A DNA stretch of 64,000 bases, taken from assembly GCF_000017685.1 (NCBI RefSeq), contig NC_010602.1:2553501-2617500 (forward strand). The letters are read 5' to 3'. Below the pieces are notes generated by a model. The model was given only the letters and a program-made list of their open reading frames with translations. It did no database searches and was not told the DNA's origin. Both the position numbers and the translations under genes were made by a program. Shown here piece by piece: positions 15,425 through 25,359 of this stretch. This DNA comes from Leptospira biflexa serovar Patoc strain 'Patoc 1 (Paris)' (GTDB lineage Bacteria > Spirochaetota > Leptospiria > Leptospirales > Leptospiraceae). Numbering within the stretch: position 1 is the first letter of the stretch; every line of letters begins with the position of its first letter.

Positions 15425-17530
15425 ATGAACGTGCCCACGAAAACAAAGAGCCACTGGAAACTTTATGCCAGTAGTTTGCTCATCACCTTACATCTATATT
15501 GTGCTCCCAATGAAGAAGGGATAAAAAACCTACTTCCCTTACTTCAAACATCAAATGGTTCCTTGGGAACCGAAACTCCAATCCAAGGGATAGGAAAATT
15601 GAATGTTACAACATCCGTTCTCTCCCATGACTTAACTCACACAGATTCAAATGATGAAAGAAATCTGACTGTGACAAACAAATCCTATGGAAACTTTTTG
15701 GATGCCATTTGGATTGATGGACTAGGAAGAGAGGTTTCCTTTCGAGGTTTTAATGTTTCTGGAAATGTAAAATTGGCAGAACATGGATTCAAACCATTTC
15801 GAAATACAAACGATACGGATGAGGCCCTGAAAGGTCTAACCAAAACGACTGGATCCAATTTAATTCGTTATACAATTGCATGGGAAGGAGTTCATCCAGA
15901 AGTAGATACGATTGATGAGGCTTATTTAAATGATGTCGTTTCTCAGATCAAAAGAGTGACATCAAAGAAAATTTATGTTTTGATTGATTACCACCAAGAC
16001 TTGTTCTCTCGGCACTTATTCAATGCAAACTCATGGCACACAGGGAATGGTGCACCACTATGGATCACTAAGAATGGAAATTATCCAAAAGAATATTGTG
16101 GTTTCGTCTGTGCGAGCTGGAGCCAAAATAATTTAACCAACGAAGCAATTCGAAGAGCATTCCGAAATTTTTGGAATAATGCCCCAGTGAATACTTCTGC
16201 CGGTGTTCGAAATATGCAGACAGAATATTTGTGGCAAATTACGCAAACTGTTACCTATCTCAAAAATCATCTATCACCTGAAGAATTTTCGTATATCATT
16301 GGTCTTGATCCATTCAACGAACCGGTTGATGGAGGGATGGAAGGACTGACTCCTAAACGATGGGATAACGAAAAACTTTGGCCCATGTACCAAAAGATTA
16401 GGACCATACTCAATCAAAATGGCTGGGAAAATAAATGGGTATTCGCAGAACCACTTGTATTCTGGAATACAAACATAGGTTCGGCGATCGCACCTGCCAC
16501 TGGCGGAGGGCATCTCAATGCACCTCCAGGACCTGGATTTGTTTTCAATTCACATTTTTATGACGCAGGTAGAATGGGAGTCGATTTGACGGGGATTGAT
16601 AATGCCACTTATTTCAAATACTTAGATGAAATTCGAACGGAAGCACGTTTCTTAAAAATCCCTATGTTCTTAAGTGAATTTGGAATGTGGTTAAAGGGAA
16701 CAGGAGCCAAAGACACTCCAAGAATGATCAATGCTGTGTACCAAGCAATGGAAATTTCAGACAAAGGGCAAAGCACAAAAACAAGATTTGCCGATTTTTA
16801 CAATCCGATTGTATCGGGAACCCAATGGCATTGGGATTATTATTATGACCGTCATGCAGAATATAAGAACGGGAATCCATCCAAACTCATCACAACAAAG
16901 GATGCTTGGAATGATGAAGATTTCTCTGTTGTCGGAAATTACGGAACGAGTTTCAATGTAGATCCATTTGTGATTGCAAGAGCTTATCTAAGGAAATCGC
17001 AAGGTCGGATTATGACTAGCCATTATAATGCAGTTGGATTTGATACTTGGAATAAAATGTTTTCTTGGGCCGCCATCAAACCTGGAAATAACGAAGTAAA
17101 ATACTTTGGTGACAAACGATTTTTATTTGTGATCTGGCGAGGAAGGCATTCGAATGCTCCGTCTGAATTTTATCTTCCTCCTCATTTTGATCAAAGTAAA
17201 ATTTTGGTGATCACAGAAAAGAAAATTCAAATGAATTCAATTCCAAATGCTCCGTTAAACGAACCGAATGAAATGGTTTTAAAAAATGATCCTAACCGAG
17301 AGATTGGTTCAGGAAATGTTTTGTATCTTTGGGATGATTTGGATCCACTCGAAAATGAATCAACTTCATATCATTATGCACTCATTGTGAACCGAGAGAA
17401 TGTAACGTATCCGTTGGCAACATTACAAGATCTCCAATCAAAATTAAACCAACGAATCCTAGTAGAAGGGAAAAGTCCTATTTACCTCATAGGTAAGATG
17501 ACATATGGTGGGTATCCAAACGAACAATAA
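15425..17530 (+). CDS. Endoglycoceramidase-type glycoside hydrolase family 5 lipoprotein
   Basis: The start at 15425 is chosen because GAGAGGA precedes it and a lipoprotein signal follows (LLITLHLYC, Cys about residue 26). The catalytic barrel has VLIDYHQDLFSRHLF, NGAPLWIT, the acid/base Glu in GLDPFNEPVDGG (residue 299) and the nucleophile Glu in MFLSEFGMW (residue 418), the arrangement of endoglycoceramidases. A C-terminal beta domain follows. It would cleave glycosphingolipids between the glycan and ceramide, feeding the divergent ceramidase. Other GH5 members (cellulases) are less likely given the length, the NGAP motif and the neighbour. Confidence 0.88.
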   Translation: MNVPTKTKSHWKLYASSLLITLHLYCAPNEEGIKNLLPLLQTSNGSLGTETPIQGIGKLNVTTSVLSHDLTHTDSNDERNLTVTNKSYGNFLDAIWIDGLGREVSFRGFNVSGNVKLAEHGFKPFRNTNDTDEALKGLTKTTGSNLIRYTIAWEGVHPEVDTIDEAYLNDVVSQIKRVTSKKIYVLIDYHQDLFSRHLFNANSWHTGNGAPLWITKNGNYPKEYCGFVCASWSQNNLTNEAIRRAFRNFWNNAPVNTSAGVRNMQTEYLWQITQTVTYLKNHLSPEEFSYIIGLDPFNEPVDGGMEGLTPKRWDNEKLWPMYQKIRTILNQNGWENKWVFAEPLVFWNTNIGSAIAPATGGGHLNAPPGPGFVFNSHFYDAGRMGVDLTGIDNATYFKYLDEIRTEARFLKIPMFLSEFGMWLKGTGAKDTPRMINAVYQAMEISDKGQSTKTRFADFYNPIVSGTQWHWDYYYDRHAEYKNGNPSKLITTKDAWNDEDFSVVGNYGTSFNVDPFVIARAYLRKSQGRIMTSHYNAVGFDTWNKMFSWAAIKPGNNEVKYFGDKRFLFVIWRGRHSNAPSEFYLPPHFDQSKILVITEKKIQMNSIPNAPLNEPNEMVLKNDPNREIGSGNVLYLWDDLDPLENESTSYHYALIVNRENVTYPLATLQDLQSKLNQRILVEGKSPIYLIGKMTYGGYPNEQ

Positions 17531-17628
17531 CAAAATTTTACCAATCAAAGGATTGGTGAGGAAAAGAACATGAAGTAATCAAAAACCAATTTTGATTTTT
17601 GATTTCCAAATTCGTTTTCAAAAGAGAA

Positions 17629-17660
17629 AACCACCGATTCAAATTTACGAATTGGTGGTT
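17629..17660 (-). terminator. Terminator of the NmrA-family gene
   Basis: AACCACC-GATTC pairs with GAATT-GGTGGTT (12 pairs with one wobble). On the minus strand TTTTCTCTTTTG follows, a usable T-rich tail, 34 nt past the stop. Confidence 0.7.
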
Positions 17661-17693
17661 CCATCCTAGATCTTAAAAAAAATCCAACTACAT

Positions 17694-18518
17694 TTATGGT
17701 AAATTCCAAACTCCCGATTCCATTGTTTCCTTTACATAACTTTGAAAATTTTTTGGTTTTTTACCCATAGCCCTTTCAAAATCATTCAGAACGGACTCGT
17801 TTCTTCCATCCAAAACCGTTTCAAACAAATACTGAATGAGCCAAATTGTTTTTTGGTCCAGGCCAAATTCACCTAACATTGCTATATATTCATCTAAGGG
17901 AATTTCTTCAAACGGAATGGATTCATTTAATTCTTTTGCGATACATCCAAATGCATCCTGAAAACTCAGAAGTTCTGGTCCAGTCAATTCATATCGTTTT
18001 CCAATATGTTTCTCATTCACTAATGCATCAACAGCAAGATCCGTTAGGTCATCCAAATCAATAAACGGTTCACGTGCATTCAATTTCGGAAAAACAACCT
18101 TTCTTTCTAATATTTGGCCGAGGAACATACCTTCACTAAAATTCTGAGAAAACCAACTGGATCGCAAAATGGTCCATTCCATTCCTGAATTCTCAACTAA
18201 CGTTTCGCAGGCGATTGCTTCCGGTTCACCCCTTCCGGAAAGAAGAACAATACGTTTCACCTTGAATTGATTTGCAATTTCTAAAAGTTTTTGGATGTCA
18301 TGAATCGAATTTGGAACGGCTAAATCAGGTTGGTACGAGATATAAATATGATCCACTCCACTGATGATTGGAGCCCACGTCTCAGGTTTCTGCCAATCAA
18401 AAGAAGGCGATGACTTTCTTGATCCCAATCGGATGGGAACATCAAGTTGGTTCAATTTGTTTACAATTCTCGATCCCGTTTTTCCGCTAGATCCTAAAAT
18501 TAAATTTAATGGTTTCAT
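17694..18518 (-). CDS. NmrA-like NAD(P)-binding protein
   Basis: The N-terminal Rossmann motif is LILGSSGKTGSRIVNKL, followed by short strands HIYISYQP and VKRIVLLSGRGE and the segment WTILRSSWFSQNF. This is the atypical short-chain dehydrogenase (NmrA/azoreductase-like) layout, in which the usual catalytic Tyr-Lys pair is not obvious. Members act as redox sensors or as reductases of quinones and nitro compounds. The ATG at 18518 is chosen over an upstream TTG (18524). It begins 26 nt after the AraC gene stop, so the two are probably one transcript. Confidence 0.82.
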   Translation of the reverse strand: MKPLNLILGSSGKTGSRIVNKLNQLDVPIRLGSRKSSPSFDWQKPETWAPIISGVDHIYISYQPDLAVPNSIHDIQKLLEIANQFKVKRIVLLSGRGEPEAIACETLVENSGMEWTILRSSWFSQNFSEGMFLGQILERKVVFPKLNAREPFIDLDDLTDLAVDALVNEKHIGKRYELTGPELLSFQDAFGCIAKELNESIPFEEIPLDEYIAMLGEFGLDQKTIWLIQYLFETVLDGRNESVLNDFERAMGKKPKNFQSYVKETMESGVWNLP

Positions 18519-18544
18519 GCCCAAAGAATAACAAAGATCAATAT

Positions 18545-19345
18545 TTAAAAATTGGACGAACCCGACATGTTTCCTTTTTTTTCTCTGAATTGGAAAGGTT
18601 TTTCTTTGGTAAACGACTTAAATTGTCGGATAAAATGGGATTGATCAGAATAACCATTTTCATATGCTATATCAGTCAATTTGATATTTTTATCTTCATT
18701 TAATCCATGTAAGCTTGTATGAAAACGAATGATTGTCGCAAATTGTTTCGGAGTCAATCCTACAGACTTTTGGAATTTTCGTTGTAATGTCCTCTCGGAA
18801 ATACCCAACTCATTTGCAATGTTTTGAATTTCACAACTTCCATTTGATTCCAAAATGGTTTCAATACAGTTGTGCAGAGTCAAATCAGGAGAAAATTTTT
18901 TAGCTTTCGATTTTACAAATTGTAAGATAGCATCTGCTGCCATCTCAGATGAATGTTTTTGAATGGAAGATTCAAATCCAGATTCACTTTGCCATTCTTC
19001 CTTTTTTATGGTCCAACAAGAATTTGTGAGCTCCGAAATCGGAATTTCCAAGGTCTCTTCAACAAAACTTGGGAACAATTGAACCATAACAAAAAAAAAC
19101 GGTCCTTCGATTTCAATTTGAATTGGTTCCAGAGTTTGCCCATATAAAAAAACTGGTTCCATCACTTTAGATAGTTCGCCTACGATTACTTTCACCTGCG
19201 AATGGGAATGAAAGAATACAAGCCCTGGGAATCCATCTGCAAAAAAAGTCAAAATTTCTTTTTTACTATTCTTTGATTCATAAATGTATAAATCTTTTGC
19301 CACATATTTAAGTTCGATTGGAATTTTTCTTTTGGTTACGTGCAT
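18545..19345 (-). CDS. AraC-family transcriptional regulator
   Basis: The C-terminal 100 residues hold two helix-turn-helices: IQNIANELGISERTLQRKF, then KLTDIAYENGYSDQSHFIRQF with the conserved FKSFTKEKPFQFR end. The N-terminal 150 residues look like a cupin-type sensing domain (DUF6597-like: FFADGFPGLVFFHS, LYGQTLEPI). The ATG at 19345 is preferred to the TTG at 19360; neither has a strong ribosome site. The NmrA-type gene follows closely and is the probable target. Confidence 0.85.
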   Translation of the reverse strand: MHVTKRKIPIELKYVAKDLYIYESKNSKKEILTFFADGFPGLVFFHSHSQVKVIVGELSKVMEPVFLYGQTLEPIQIEIEGPFFFVMVQLFPSFVEETLEIPISELTNSCWTIKKEEWQSESGFESSIQKHSSEMAADAILQFVKSKAKKFSPDLTLHNCIETILESNGSCEIQNIANELGISERTLQRKFQKSVGLTPKQFATIIRFHTSLHGLNEDKNIKLTDIAYENGYSDQSHFIRQFKSFTKEKPFQFREKKGNMSGSSNF

Positions 19346-19553
19346 AAGAATTGTAGTCAAAATTACAAATTTACTTCTTTGAAAAACTAGTTTTCCTTAG
19401 ACGAATTGCAGGATCAATTTCATTTCTTTTTTTTAACGTATGATTGAAATAGTCCATTCTACTCACATAACAAGCGTATCTGTTTTTATCATTGAATTCC
19501 AAATTTTATGTTTTCTCCATTTACAGAAAATCACATTGTCTGGAATTGTGTAA

Positions 19554-20558
19554 TTGTCCGTGGAACTTTCAATATTAGATTTAGTTTTTATCAACCAAGG
19601 TGAAACACCAAGAGATGCAATTCAAAATAGTGTCCAGGTAGCGAAAGCCGCAGAATCTTTGGATTATAAAAGAATTTGGATCGCAGAACATCATAATTTT
19701 CCATCCATTGCAAGTGCCGCAACATCAGTTGTGATCGGTCATATCGCATCTCATACCAACACCATTCGAGTCGGTGCAGGCGGGATCATGTTACCAAACC
19801 ATTCACCTCTTGTCATCGCAGAACAATTCGGAACATTAGAAAGTTTATACCCGAATCGAATTGATTTAGGTTTGGGAAGAGCACCAGGAACAGACCAACT
19901 CACCTTACGAGCATTACGTAGAGATGCAATGGCATCCCAACATTTCCCAGAAGATGTGAAAGAACTCATTGAATACTTATCTTCTGAAAAAGAAGAAGGA
20001 AAAGTAAATGCAATCCCAGGTTTTGGAACCAATGTACCTGTTTGGATTCTAGGTTCGAGTTTATTCGGTGCTCAACTTGCCGCTCTACTTGGATTACCAT
20101 TTGCATTTGCTTCTCATTTTGCTCCAACATATTTGAAGGATGCTGTTTCTATTTACAAAAAACAGTTTCGACCATCCGCACATTTAGAGAAACCTTACGT
20201 GATGATGGCAATGAATGTGATCGCCGCTGATTCAGATCCAGAAGCAGAATATTTGTTTTCAAGCGTACAACAATCATTTTTAGGTATTTTAAGGAACAAA
20301 CGCACACCCTTTCCACCACCAGTTGCCTCAATGGATTTACTCTGGTCAGAAACAGAAAAACAAATGGCAAACCAAATGTTATCCATTTCTGCTGTTGGTG
20401 ACGCAAAAACCATCAAATCAAAAATAAACCAAATCCTTAGCGATATAGTAGTGGATGAATTGATGGTGGTATCTTCTATTTTTGATACATCCAAACGGAT
20501 CCGTTCCTTAGAAATCCTGATGGGAATCAAAGATCAAATTTTAGTATCTTCGACTTAA
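19554..20558 (+). CDS. Luciferase-like (LLM) flavin-dependent oxidoreductase
   Basis: The 334-residue chain carries [42 protein letters not shown] and [13 protein letters not shown], the signature of the single-component LLM subgroup (YhbW/LuxA-like, MsnO8 type). It would use reduced flavin to oxygenate or reduce an unknown small substrate. The start is TTG at 19554 or GTG at 19560. It stands alone, divergent from the AraC gene with about 200 nt between. Substrate is not predictable. Confidence 0.88.
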   Translation: MSVELSILDLVFINQGETPRDAIQNSVQVAKAAESLDYKRIWIAEHHNFPSIASAATSVVIGHIASHTNTIRVGAGGIMLPNHSPLVIAEQFGTLESLYPNRIDLGLGRAPGTDQLTLRALRRDAMASQHFPEDVKELIEYLSSEKEEGKVNAIPGFGTNVPVWILGSSLFGAQLAALLGLPFAFASHFAPTYLKDAVSIYKKQFRPSAHLEKPYVMMAMNVIAADSDPEAEYLFSSVQQSFLGILRNKRTPFPPPVASMDLLWSETEKQMANQMLSISAVGDAKTIKSKINQILSDIVVDELMVVSSIFDTSKRIRSLEILMGIKDQILVSST

Positions 20559-20659
20559 GTTCCATTTGAACGATTGATTTATTTTTTTTTAAGTTTCAAT
20601 TTTTATCGAATCATATACTCTCAATTTCTAAATCGTTGCGGAGATACTGGGAGCCGAAC

Positions 20660-21688
20660 ATGACAAAGCGTATCCATAGATTCAATTCAATTCTTCTTTG
20701 TATTTGTCTCATCGCATTTTGCGGATGTGAACGTGGTTGCATTCGTTCGGCAATAAAAGATAGGTTCCAAAAAAAAATGCGAGATTTACCCGCGCCTATC
20801 ACCAATTCGGATCTATCCCAATCCATCACCACACCAGGAGATTATTTATTTTCCATTCTACACCAAGAAATTCCACGATACTACAAAGTACATGTTCCCA
20901 AAACTTACACGGGAAAAGAAAGTGTTCCACTGCTCTTCGTCTTTCATGGAGGTGGTGGTGATATGGAGATTCAATCCAATGAAGAGTATTACCACCAAAT
21001 TTCAAAATCAGAAGAAATCGGCAATATTGTCGTTTTTCCCAATGGTTACAGTGAATACAAATCAGGGAAAATAGCGACTTGGAATGCTGGTAATTGTTGT
21101 GGAGAGGCTAAAAAACAAAACATCGATGATCTTGGTTTTGTTAAATCAATCTTAAAACACCTAAAACAAAAATTGAATGTTGATGAGAAAAGAATTTTCT
21201 CCACTGGCATGTCAAATGGTGCTATGATGTCGTACCAACTTGCATGTTTTATGACGGAAGATTTTGCCGCGATAACGGCAGTCGCAGGGACTGACAATAC
21301 AATCGATTGTAAACCGCAAAAACCAATCTCCATTTTTCACATCCATGCAAAAAATGATGACCGAGTTTTATTTTATGGTGGAGCCGGTTCAAGTTTTACG
21401 GATAGAACACTTGTGACTGATTTTGTCTCTGTTAATAAGAGCATTTCTAAATGGGTGCAGTTCAACGGCTGTCAAACAGTTCCAAAAATTGTATTGAAGA
21501 ACCAAGGAGCTCAGTGTGAAGAATATTCAGGTTGTAAAGATGGGGTTAAAGTGAAACTTTGTGTCACAGAAGATGGAGGTCATTCTTGGCCAGGTGGGAA
21601 AAAACCCTCCATTCTGTTAGGTGGAGGGCCGCCTTCAAAAGCCATCTCTGCAAATGAAGAGATGTGGGATTTTTTCAAATCCCTATAA
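20660..21688 (+). CDS. Esterase of the PHB-depolymerase/LpqC family, exported
   Basis: The start at 20660 follows GGGAG at good spacing. A lipoprotein-like signal ends LIAFCGC. The alpha/beta-hydrolase core shows LLFVFHGGGGDME (oxyanion loop), the nucleophile elbow STGMSNGAMMSYQLAC, a PISIFHIHAKNDDRV strand with the acid, and EDGGHSWPGG with the catalytic His. This set defines the esterase_phd family, covering extracellular PHB depolymerases, feruloyl and acetylxylan esterases. Several extra cysteines (GNCCGE, QCEEYSGCKD) suggest disulphides. The polymer substrate is undetermined. Confidence 0.88.
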   Translation: MTKRIHRFNSILLCICLIAFCGCERGCIRSAIKDRFQKKMRDLPAPITNSDLSQSITTPGDYLFSILHQEIPRYYKVHVPKTYTGKESVPLLFVFHGGGGDMEIQSNEEYYHQISKSEEIGNIVVFPNGYSEYKSGKIATWNAGNCCGEAKKQNIDDLGFVKSILKHLKQKLNVDEKRIFSTGMSNGAMMSYQLACFMTEDFAAITAVAGTDNTIDCKPQKPISIFHIHAKNDDRVLFYGGAGSSFTDRTLVTDFVSVNKSISKWVQFNGCQTVPKIVLKNQGAQCEEYSGCKDGVKVKLCVTEDGGHSWPGGKKPSILLGGGPPSKAISANEEMWDFFKSL

Positions 21689-21698
21689 CCGAAATCAT

Positions 21699-22412
21699 TT
21701 ACTTTTCAGTTAAGTAACTCCAAGGAGTCTCTGCAAAAGATTTTTTGGCATCTTCATTGAATTCTTTGATGGTTTCTTCATCTTTTTTGTGTGACACAAG
21801 TGTGCCAAGTAAATCAACTGCGACTAATTTGCCAAACATTCCAGTGTTGCTTAGCATATTGGGTCGAAGGATATTTGCATAATGTTTTTGTATCTCATCT
21901 GCCGTTTCGTAATCTTTGTTTGTATCAATTAAAAAACGTCCCATATATCCAATTTGACCAACTCCAACTTTTGTTTTGGATTTTTCAGCCACTTCTGCAC
22001 TCGTGATAACAGTATAAACAGTTTTTCCGCCACCGGAAGAAGTAGTGACCGTTACGTTACCGGAGGTTGTAGAGGAAGTTTGTTGTGGTGGTTGTTCAAC
22101 TTCGTATTCCATTGCGACGACTGCGTACTCACCTGGTTCTACGTTCAGATAGTAAACAATACCACGATTTGCCCAATTAGAAGCAATTGTCGGAGTTTTT
22201 ACGATGAGTGATTGGCTTGGATTCACTTTTTTGTCAATGCGAACCACGTACACTCTAGAAGCAATTTGGCTTCCAAAAAATTGTTTTACATTCATTTCCA
22301 CAGCTAATACAGAACTGTCCTTGGCAGCAGGATTCTGCGATGGCATGGATTTACAACCAATTGCAACTAACAATGAAACACAAATAATTAACGTGTTTTT
22401 AATATTGAACAT
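21699..22412 (-). CDS. Lipoprotein, function unknown
   Basis: A lipobox LLVAIGC follows a short hydrophobic signal, and AAAAGGA precedes the ATG. The 237-residue chain has a beta-rich middle (YYLNVEPGEYAVVAMEYEVE) with an inserted Thr/Ser/Gly-rich linker (SSTTSGNVTVTTSSGGG), then a helical end. The V-E-P-G-E-Y pattern is typical of small beta-sandwich domains that report on cargo or peptidoglycan, but no family is recognised. It converges on the esterase gene with only 10 nt between. Confidence 0.75.
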   Translation of the reverse strand: MFNIKNTLIICVSLLVAIGCKSMPSQNPAAKDSSVLAVEMNVKQFFGSQIASRVYVVRIDKKVNPSQSLIVKTPTIASNWANRGIVYYLNVEPGEYAVVAMEYEVEQPPQQTSSTTSGNVTVTTSSGGGKTVYTVITSAEVAEKSKTKVGVGQIGYMGRFLIDTNKDYETADEIQKHYANILRPNMLSNTGMFGKLVAVDLLGTLVSHKKDEETIKEFNEDAKKSFAETPWSYLTEK

Positions 22413-22562
22413 GAATATTCCTTTTCTATAAGATAGATTAGGTTATCAAATCCAAACGAAGATTAGTTGTAAATACAAAAGTTAATCTTTAGTAGAAAAC
22501 CTTTATAACGATTTGGTTAGCTGCTCAATCATTCAACAATCTGATTACAATTTGATTTACTA

Positions 22563-22982
22563 TTATAGTCCCCAAGGCAATTCCAATAATTTACGATTCA
22601 CTCGATATTCAAAGGCCAAAGTTTCCATACACTGAAAACACAAACAATCGTGGTATTGATTCGCCAAATATTCAGATTCCGCTTTTGTCAAATTGACTTT
22701 AGTGCATTGGCAGAGTTGGATGGAACCTACTTTACATTCAAAGATGCGTAAACAATTTGGACAAATTTTTTCTTCATGTTTTGGATTGGATATGCCCTCG
22801 GATAAACAATTTGCATTTTGGGGGGAATTTTTATCTTCTTTCAACTTGTGACTCCATTTGGTGTTAGAATCACACATTCGAAAATAGGGTGATCCGGTTT
22901 CATTGTCCGGGACCCTTTCAAATAGAAGGAACGAATGATCGTTTACGGGCGAATCATTTGTGGGAAGATCCGACTTTTTCAC
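22563..22982 (-). CDS. Cysteine-rich CWC family protein
   Basis: The C-terminal 65 residues match the CWC pattern: ICPNCLRIFECKVGSIQLCQC, then LTKAESEYLANQYHDCLCFQC. The Cys pairs probably form a zinc ribbon. The preceding 75 residues are polar and poorly conserved, with the N-terminal part rich in Asn/Ser/Asp. The GTG at 22982 is the only available start in the frame before a stop, and the GGAG is too close to it, so an internal start is possible. The function of CWC proteins is unknown. Confidence 0.8.
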   Translation of the reverse strand: MKKSDLPTNDSPVNDHSFLLFERVPDNETGSPYFRMCDSNTKWSHKLKEDKNSPQNANCLSEGISNPKHEEKICPNCLRIFECKVGSIQLCQCTKVNLTKAESEYLANQYHDCLCFQCMETLAFEYRVNRKLLELPWGL

Positions 22983-23083
22983 TCCGATTCAATCGAAATG
23001 AAATTTACGGTTGCACCGTCAGTTGAGGAATTCCACCTCATTCCTCCCGGAATGAATTCAGAAAACTAAATGGTCATCAATTG

Positions 23084-23872
23084 TCAATCGACTGTTGGTT
23101 GGATTGGTATTATTTTCTTCTCATTCAATGGCTTGATTTCACCAGGCATTTGGTCTTTCAGGAGGACACCTGATTTTTTTTGCAATAAACACTCTTTGAT
23201 TAAATAGATAGTTTTTTCTACAGCAAGTGAGAATGGAAGTCCGAGTGGCCTCACATTGGAAATACAATTTCTACTTTCATCGGTGAAACCAAGTTTTGGT
23301 TCGTAAGTAAGATAAATTCCCAAACTATCGGCAGCACTGAGACCTGGTCTTTCCCCGATGATCACAATACAAATTTTTGCTTTTAAAATCTCGGCAATTT
23401 CATCTCCCAAGGCAACCCTTCCCCATCTTGAAAGGACCAAAGGAGCAATTGAAAGATTTGTGTTTTGAATTTTTGCAAAAAATAATTCTAAAAATGAAAT
23501 TAGGTTATCATCAATGGCTTTGGCAGATAATCCATCGATACAAACGATACTCAAATCATAACCAAGATTGTATGGAAAAAGACTCAGCTTTGATTCTTCA
23601 GAGATCCTTCTTCCTAAATCAGGCCTTAACAAATATTCTTGTTTCGAAGAAACTTGACTTTTGATAAAAATGTTTTGGATTCCATATATTTGGCAAAGTT
23701 CATTCGATTGTTTTTGGATTAACTCCCAGTTTGGTTCCTGGTTCACAGCATCCTTTGCGTTCGCATGGTCCAGACGGAACTTTAACATCTCTTTCGTTGC
23801 GATCGATCCACCAACTCGATTGAGGCCAATCCTTGCTTGGGTAAACTGTTTCCATTGGTCCAAATCTGACAT
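23084..23872 (-). CDS. eutC: Ethanolamine ammonia-lyase small subunit
   Basis: EutC hallmarks are present: ARIGLNRVGGSIATKEMLKFRLDHANAKDAV, YLLRPDLGRRIS, and CIVIIGERPGLSAADSLGIYLTYEP with the GERPGLS loop that lines the cobalamin. The subunit joins EutB in the adenosylcobalamin-dependent enzyme that splits ethanolamine into acetaldehyde and ammonia. The ATG lies 5 nt after the eutB stop. No reactivase (eutA), transporter or microcompartment gene is adjacent. Confidence 0.96.
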   Translation of the reverse strand: MSDLDQWKQFTQARIGLNRVGGSIATKEMLKFRLDHANAKDAVNQEPNWELIQKQSNELCQIYGIQNIFIKSQVSSKQEYLLRPDLGRRISEESKLSLFPYNLGYDLSIVCIDGLSAKAIDDNLISFLELFFAKIQNTNLSIAPLVLSRWGRVALGDEIAEILKAKICIVIIGERPGLSAADSLGIYLTYEPKLGFTDESRNCISNVRPLGLPFSLAVEKTIYLIKECLLQKKSGVLLKDQMPGEIKPLNEKKIIPIQPTVD

Positions 23873-23877
23873 TGAAT

Positions 23878-25263
23878 CTAAATCCTCATTCCATTCTCAA
23901 ATAAAGCCACCATTTGATTTTCAATTGGTAAAAAGTTTTTCCCTTTGGAAAATATCCCAAAGTCAAGCAACCATTGTTCAAATTCAGGTGTTGGTCTTAG
24001 TCCTAAAACTTGTCTCAAATACAATGCATCATGAAACGATGTGCTTTGGTAAGATAACATGACATCGTCTGCGCCAGGAATTCCCATGATAAAATTACAA
24101 CCGGCCACTCCCAAAAGAGTGAGTAAGGTATCCATATCATCTTGGTCCGCATCTGCGTGATTTGTATAACAAATATCAACTCCCATCGGTAACCCCATTA
24201 GTTTCCCACAAAAATGGTCTTCTAATCCAGCACGGATGATTTGTTTACCGTTGTATAAATATTCAGGTCCTATGAAACCAACAACAGTGTTCACAAGTAA
24301 TGGTGAGAATTTTCTGGCAACTGCATATGCTCGTACTTCCAATGTTTGTTGGTCAATCCCATGATGGGCGCCGGCAGACAAAGCACTTCCCTGACCTGTT
24401 TCAAAATACATTACATGATCACCGATCGTTCCCCTTTTGAGTGAAAGTGCCATCTCTCTTGCTTCTCCCAACATAGAAAGATTGATTCCAAAACTTTTAT
24501 TTAAATCTTCTGTTCCACCGATGGATTGGAAAACCAAATCAACCGGCGCTCCTTTTTGCATCACTTGCATGGAAGTAGTAACATGCGTTAGAATACAAGA
24601 TTGTGTCGGGATCGAATACTTTTGTATGATTGTATCCAACATTTCTAATAATGTAATACAAGTGGGGATATGGTCCGTCGCGGGATTGATTCCAATTACG
24701 GCGTCACCACTTCCAAGTATTAATCCATCCAGGATACTAGCAGCAATCCCTTTGAGGTCATCGGTAGGATGGTTTGGTTGCAAACGAACAGACAAACGAC
24801 CTGGTAATCCGATTGTATTTCTAAACTTTGTGACAATATTGATTTTTTGACTCACTAAGATCAAATCCTGATTGGACATGAGTTTCGAAACGGCAGCAAC
24901 CATTTCAGGAGTGAGAGCCATTCGAATGGATTCTAATACTTGTGCATCCGTGGTTTCTGAAAGCAAAAAATCTCGGAATCCACCCACCGTTAAATGGGAA
25001 ATGGTTTGGAAAGAAACTTTGTCATGAGACGTAAGTATGAGCCTTGTCACCTCATCAATGTCAGATGGAATTAATTCTACATTTAAGAAATCAGACAAAT
25101 AAATATCAGCTAACACCATTTGCGCGGCAATCCTTTCTTTTTGGTCCGCCGCGGCGATTCCAGAAAGTTGGTCGCCTGAACGAAGAGGACTTGCTTTCGC
25201 CAAAACTTGTTTTAAGTCTTGGAACTGGTAGGTTTTTTTCCCGATGACGATCTGATAACTCAC
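23878..25263 (-). CDS. eutB: Ethanolamine ammonia-lyase large subunit
   Basis: The 461 residues cover the full TIM-barrel catalytic subunit. Clear motifs are IGINPATDHIPTC, MYFETGQGSALSAGAHHGIDQQTLE, NTVVGFIGPEYLYNGKQI and MGLPMGVDICYTNHADADQ. It binds ethanolamine and the adenosylcobalamin lower face. The start is GTG at 25263. With eutC immediately downstream it can make an active enzyme for nitrogen scavenging from membrane lipid head-groups. It is divergent from the photolyase-family gene. Confidence 0.96.
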   Translation of the reverse strand: MSYQIVIGKKTYQFQDLKQVLAKASPLRSGDQLSGIAAADQKERIAAQMVLADIYLSDFLNVELIPSDIDEVTRLILTSHDKVSFQTISHLTVGGFRDFLLSETTDAQVLESIRMALTPEMVAAVSKLMSNQDLILVSQKINIVTKFRNTIGLPGRLSVRLQPNHPTDDLKGIAASILDGLILGSGDAVIGINPATDHIPTCITLLEMLDTIIQKYSIPTQSCILTHVTTSMQVMQKGAPVDLVFQSIGGTEDLNKSFGINLSMLGEAREMALSLKRGTIGDHVMYFETGQGSALSAGAHHGIDQQTLEVRAYAVARKFSPLLVNTVVGFIGPEYLYNGKQIIRAGLEDHFCGKLMGLPMGVDICYTNHADADQDDMDTLLTLLGVAGCNFIMGIPGADDVMLSYQSTSFHDALYLRQVLGLRPTPEFEQWLLDFGIFSKGKNFLPIENQMVALFENGMRI

Positions 25264-25359
25264 GGTTTTACTATACCTGATTTTACGGAATTCAACAGAA
25301 CTTTTCTAAAGAAAGAGAATCATTTTGAATCCGAATGTTTGTCTAAAAACTAAGCAGAA

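Noticed and set aside
25264..25359. Cobalamin riboswitch upstream of eutB
   Set aside because: The gap to the divergent photolyase gene is only 96 bp and lacks any B12-box-like sequence.
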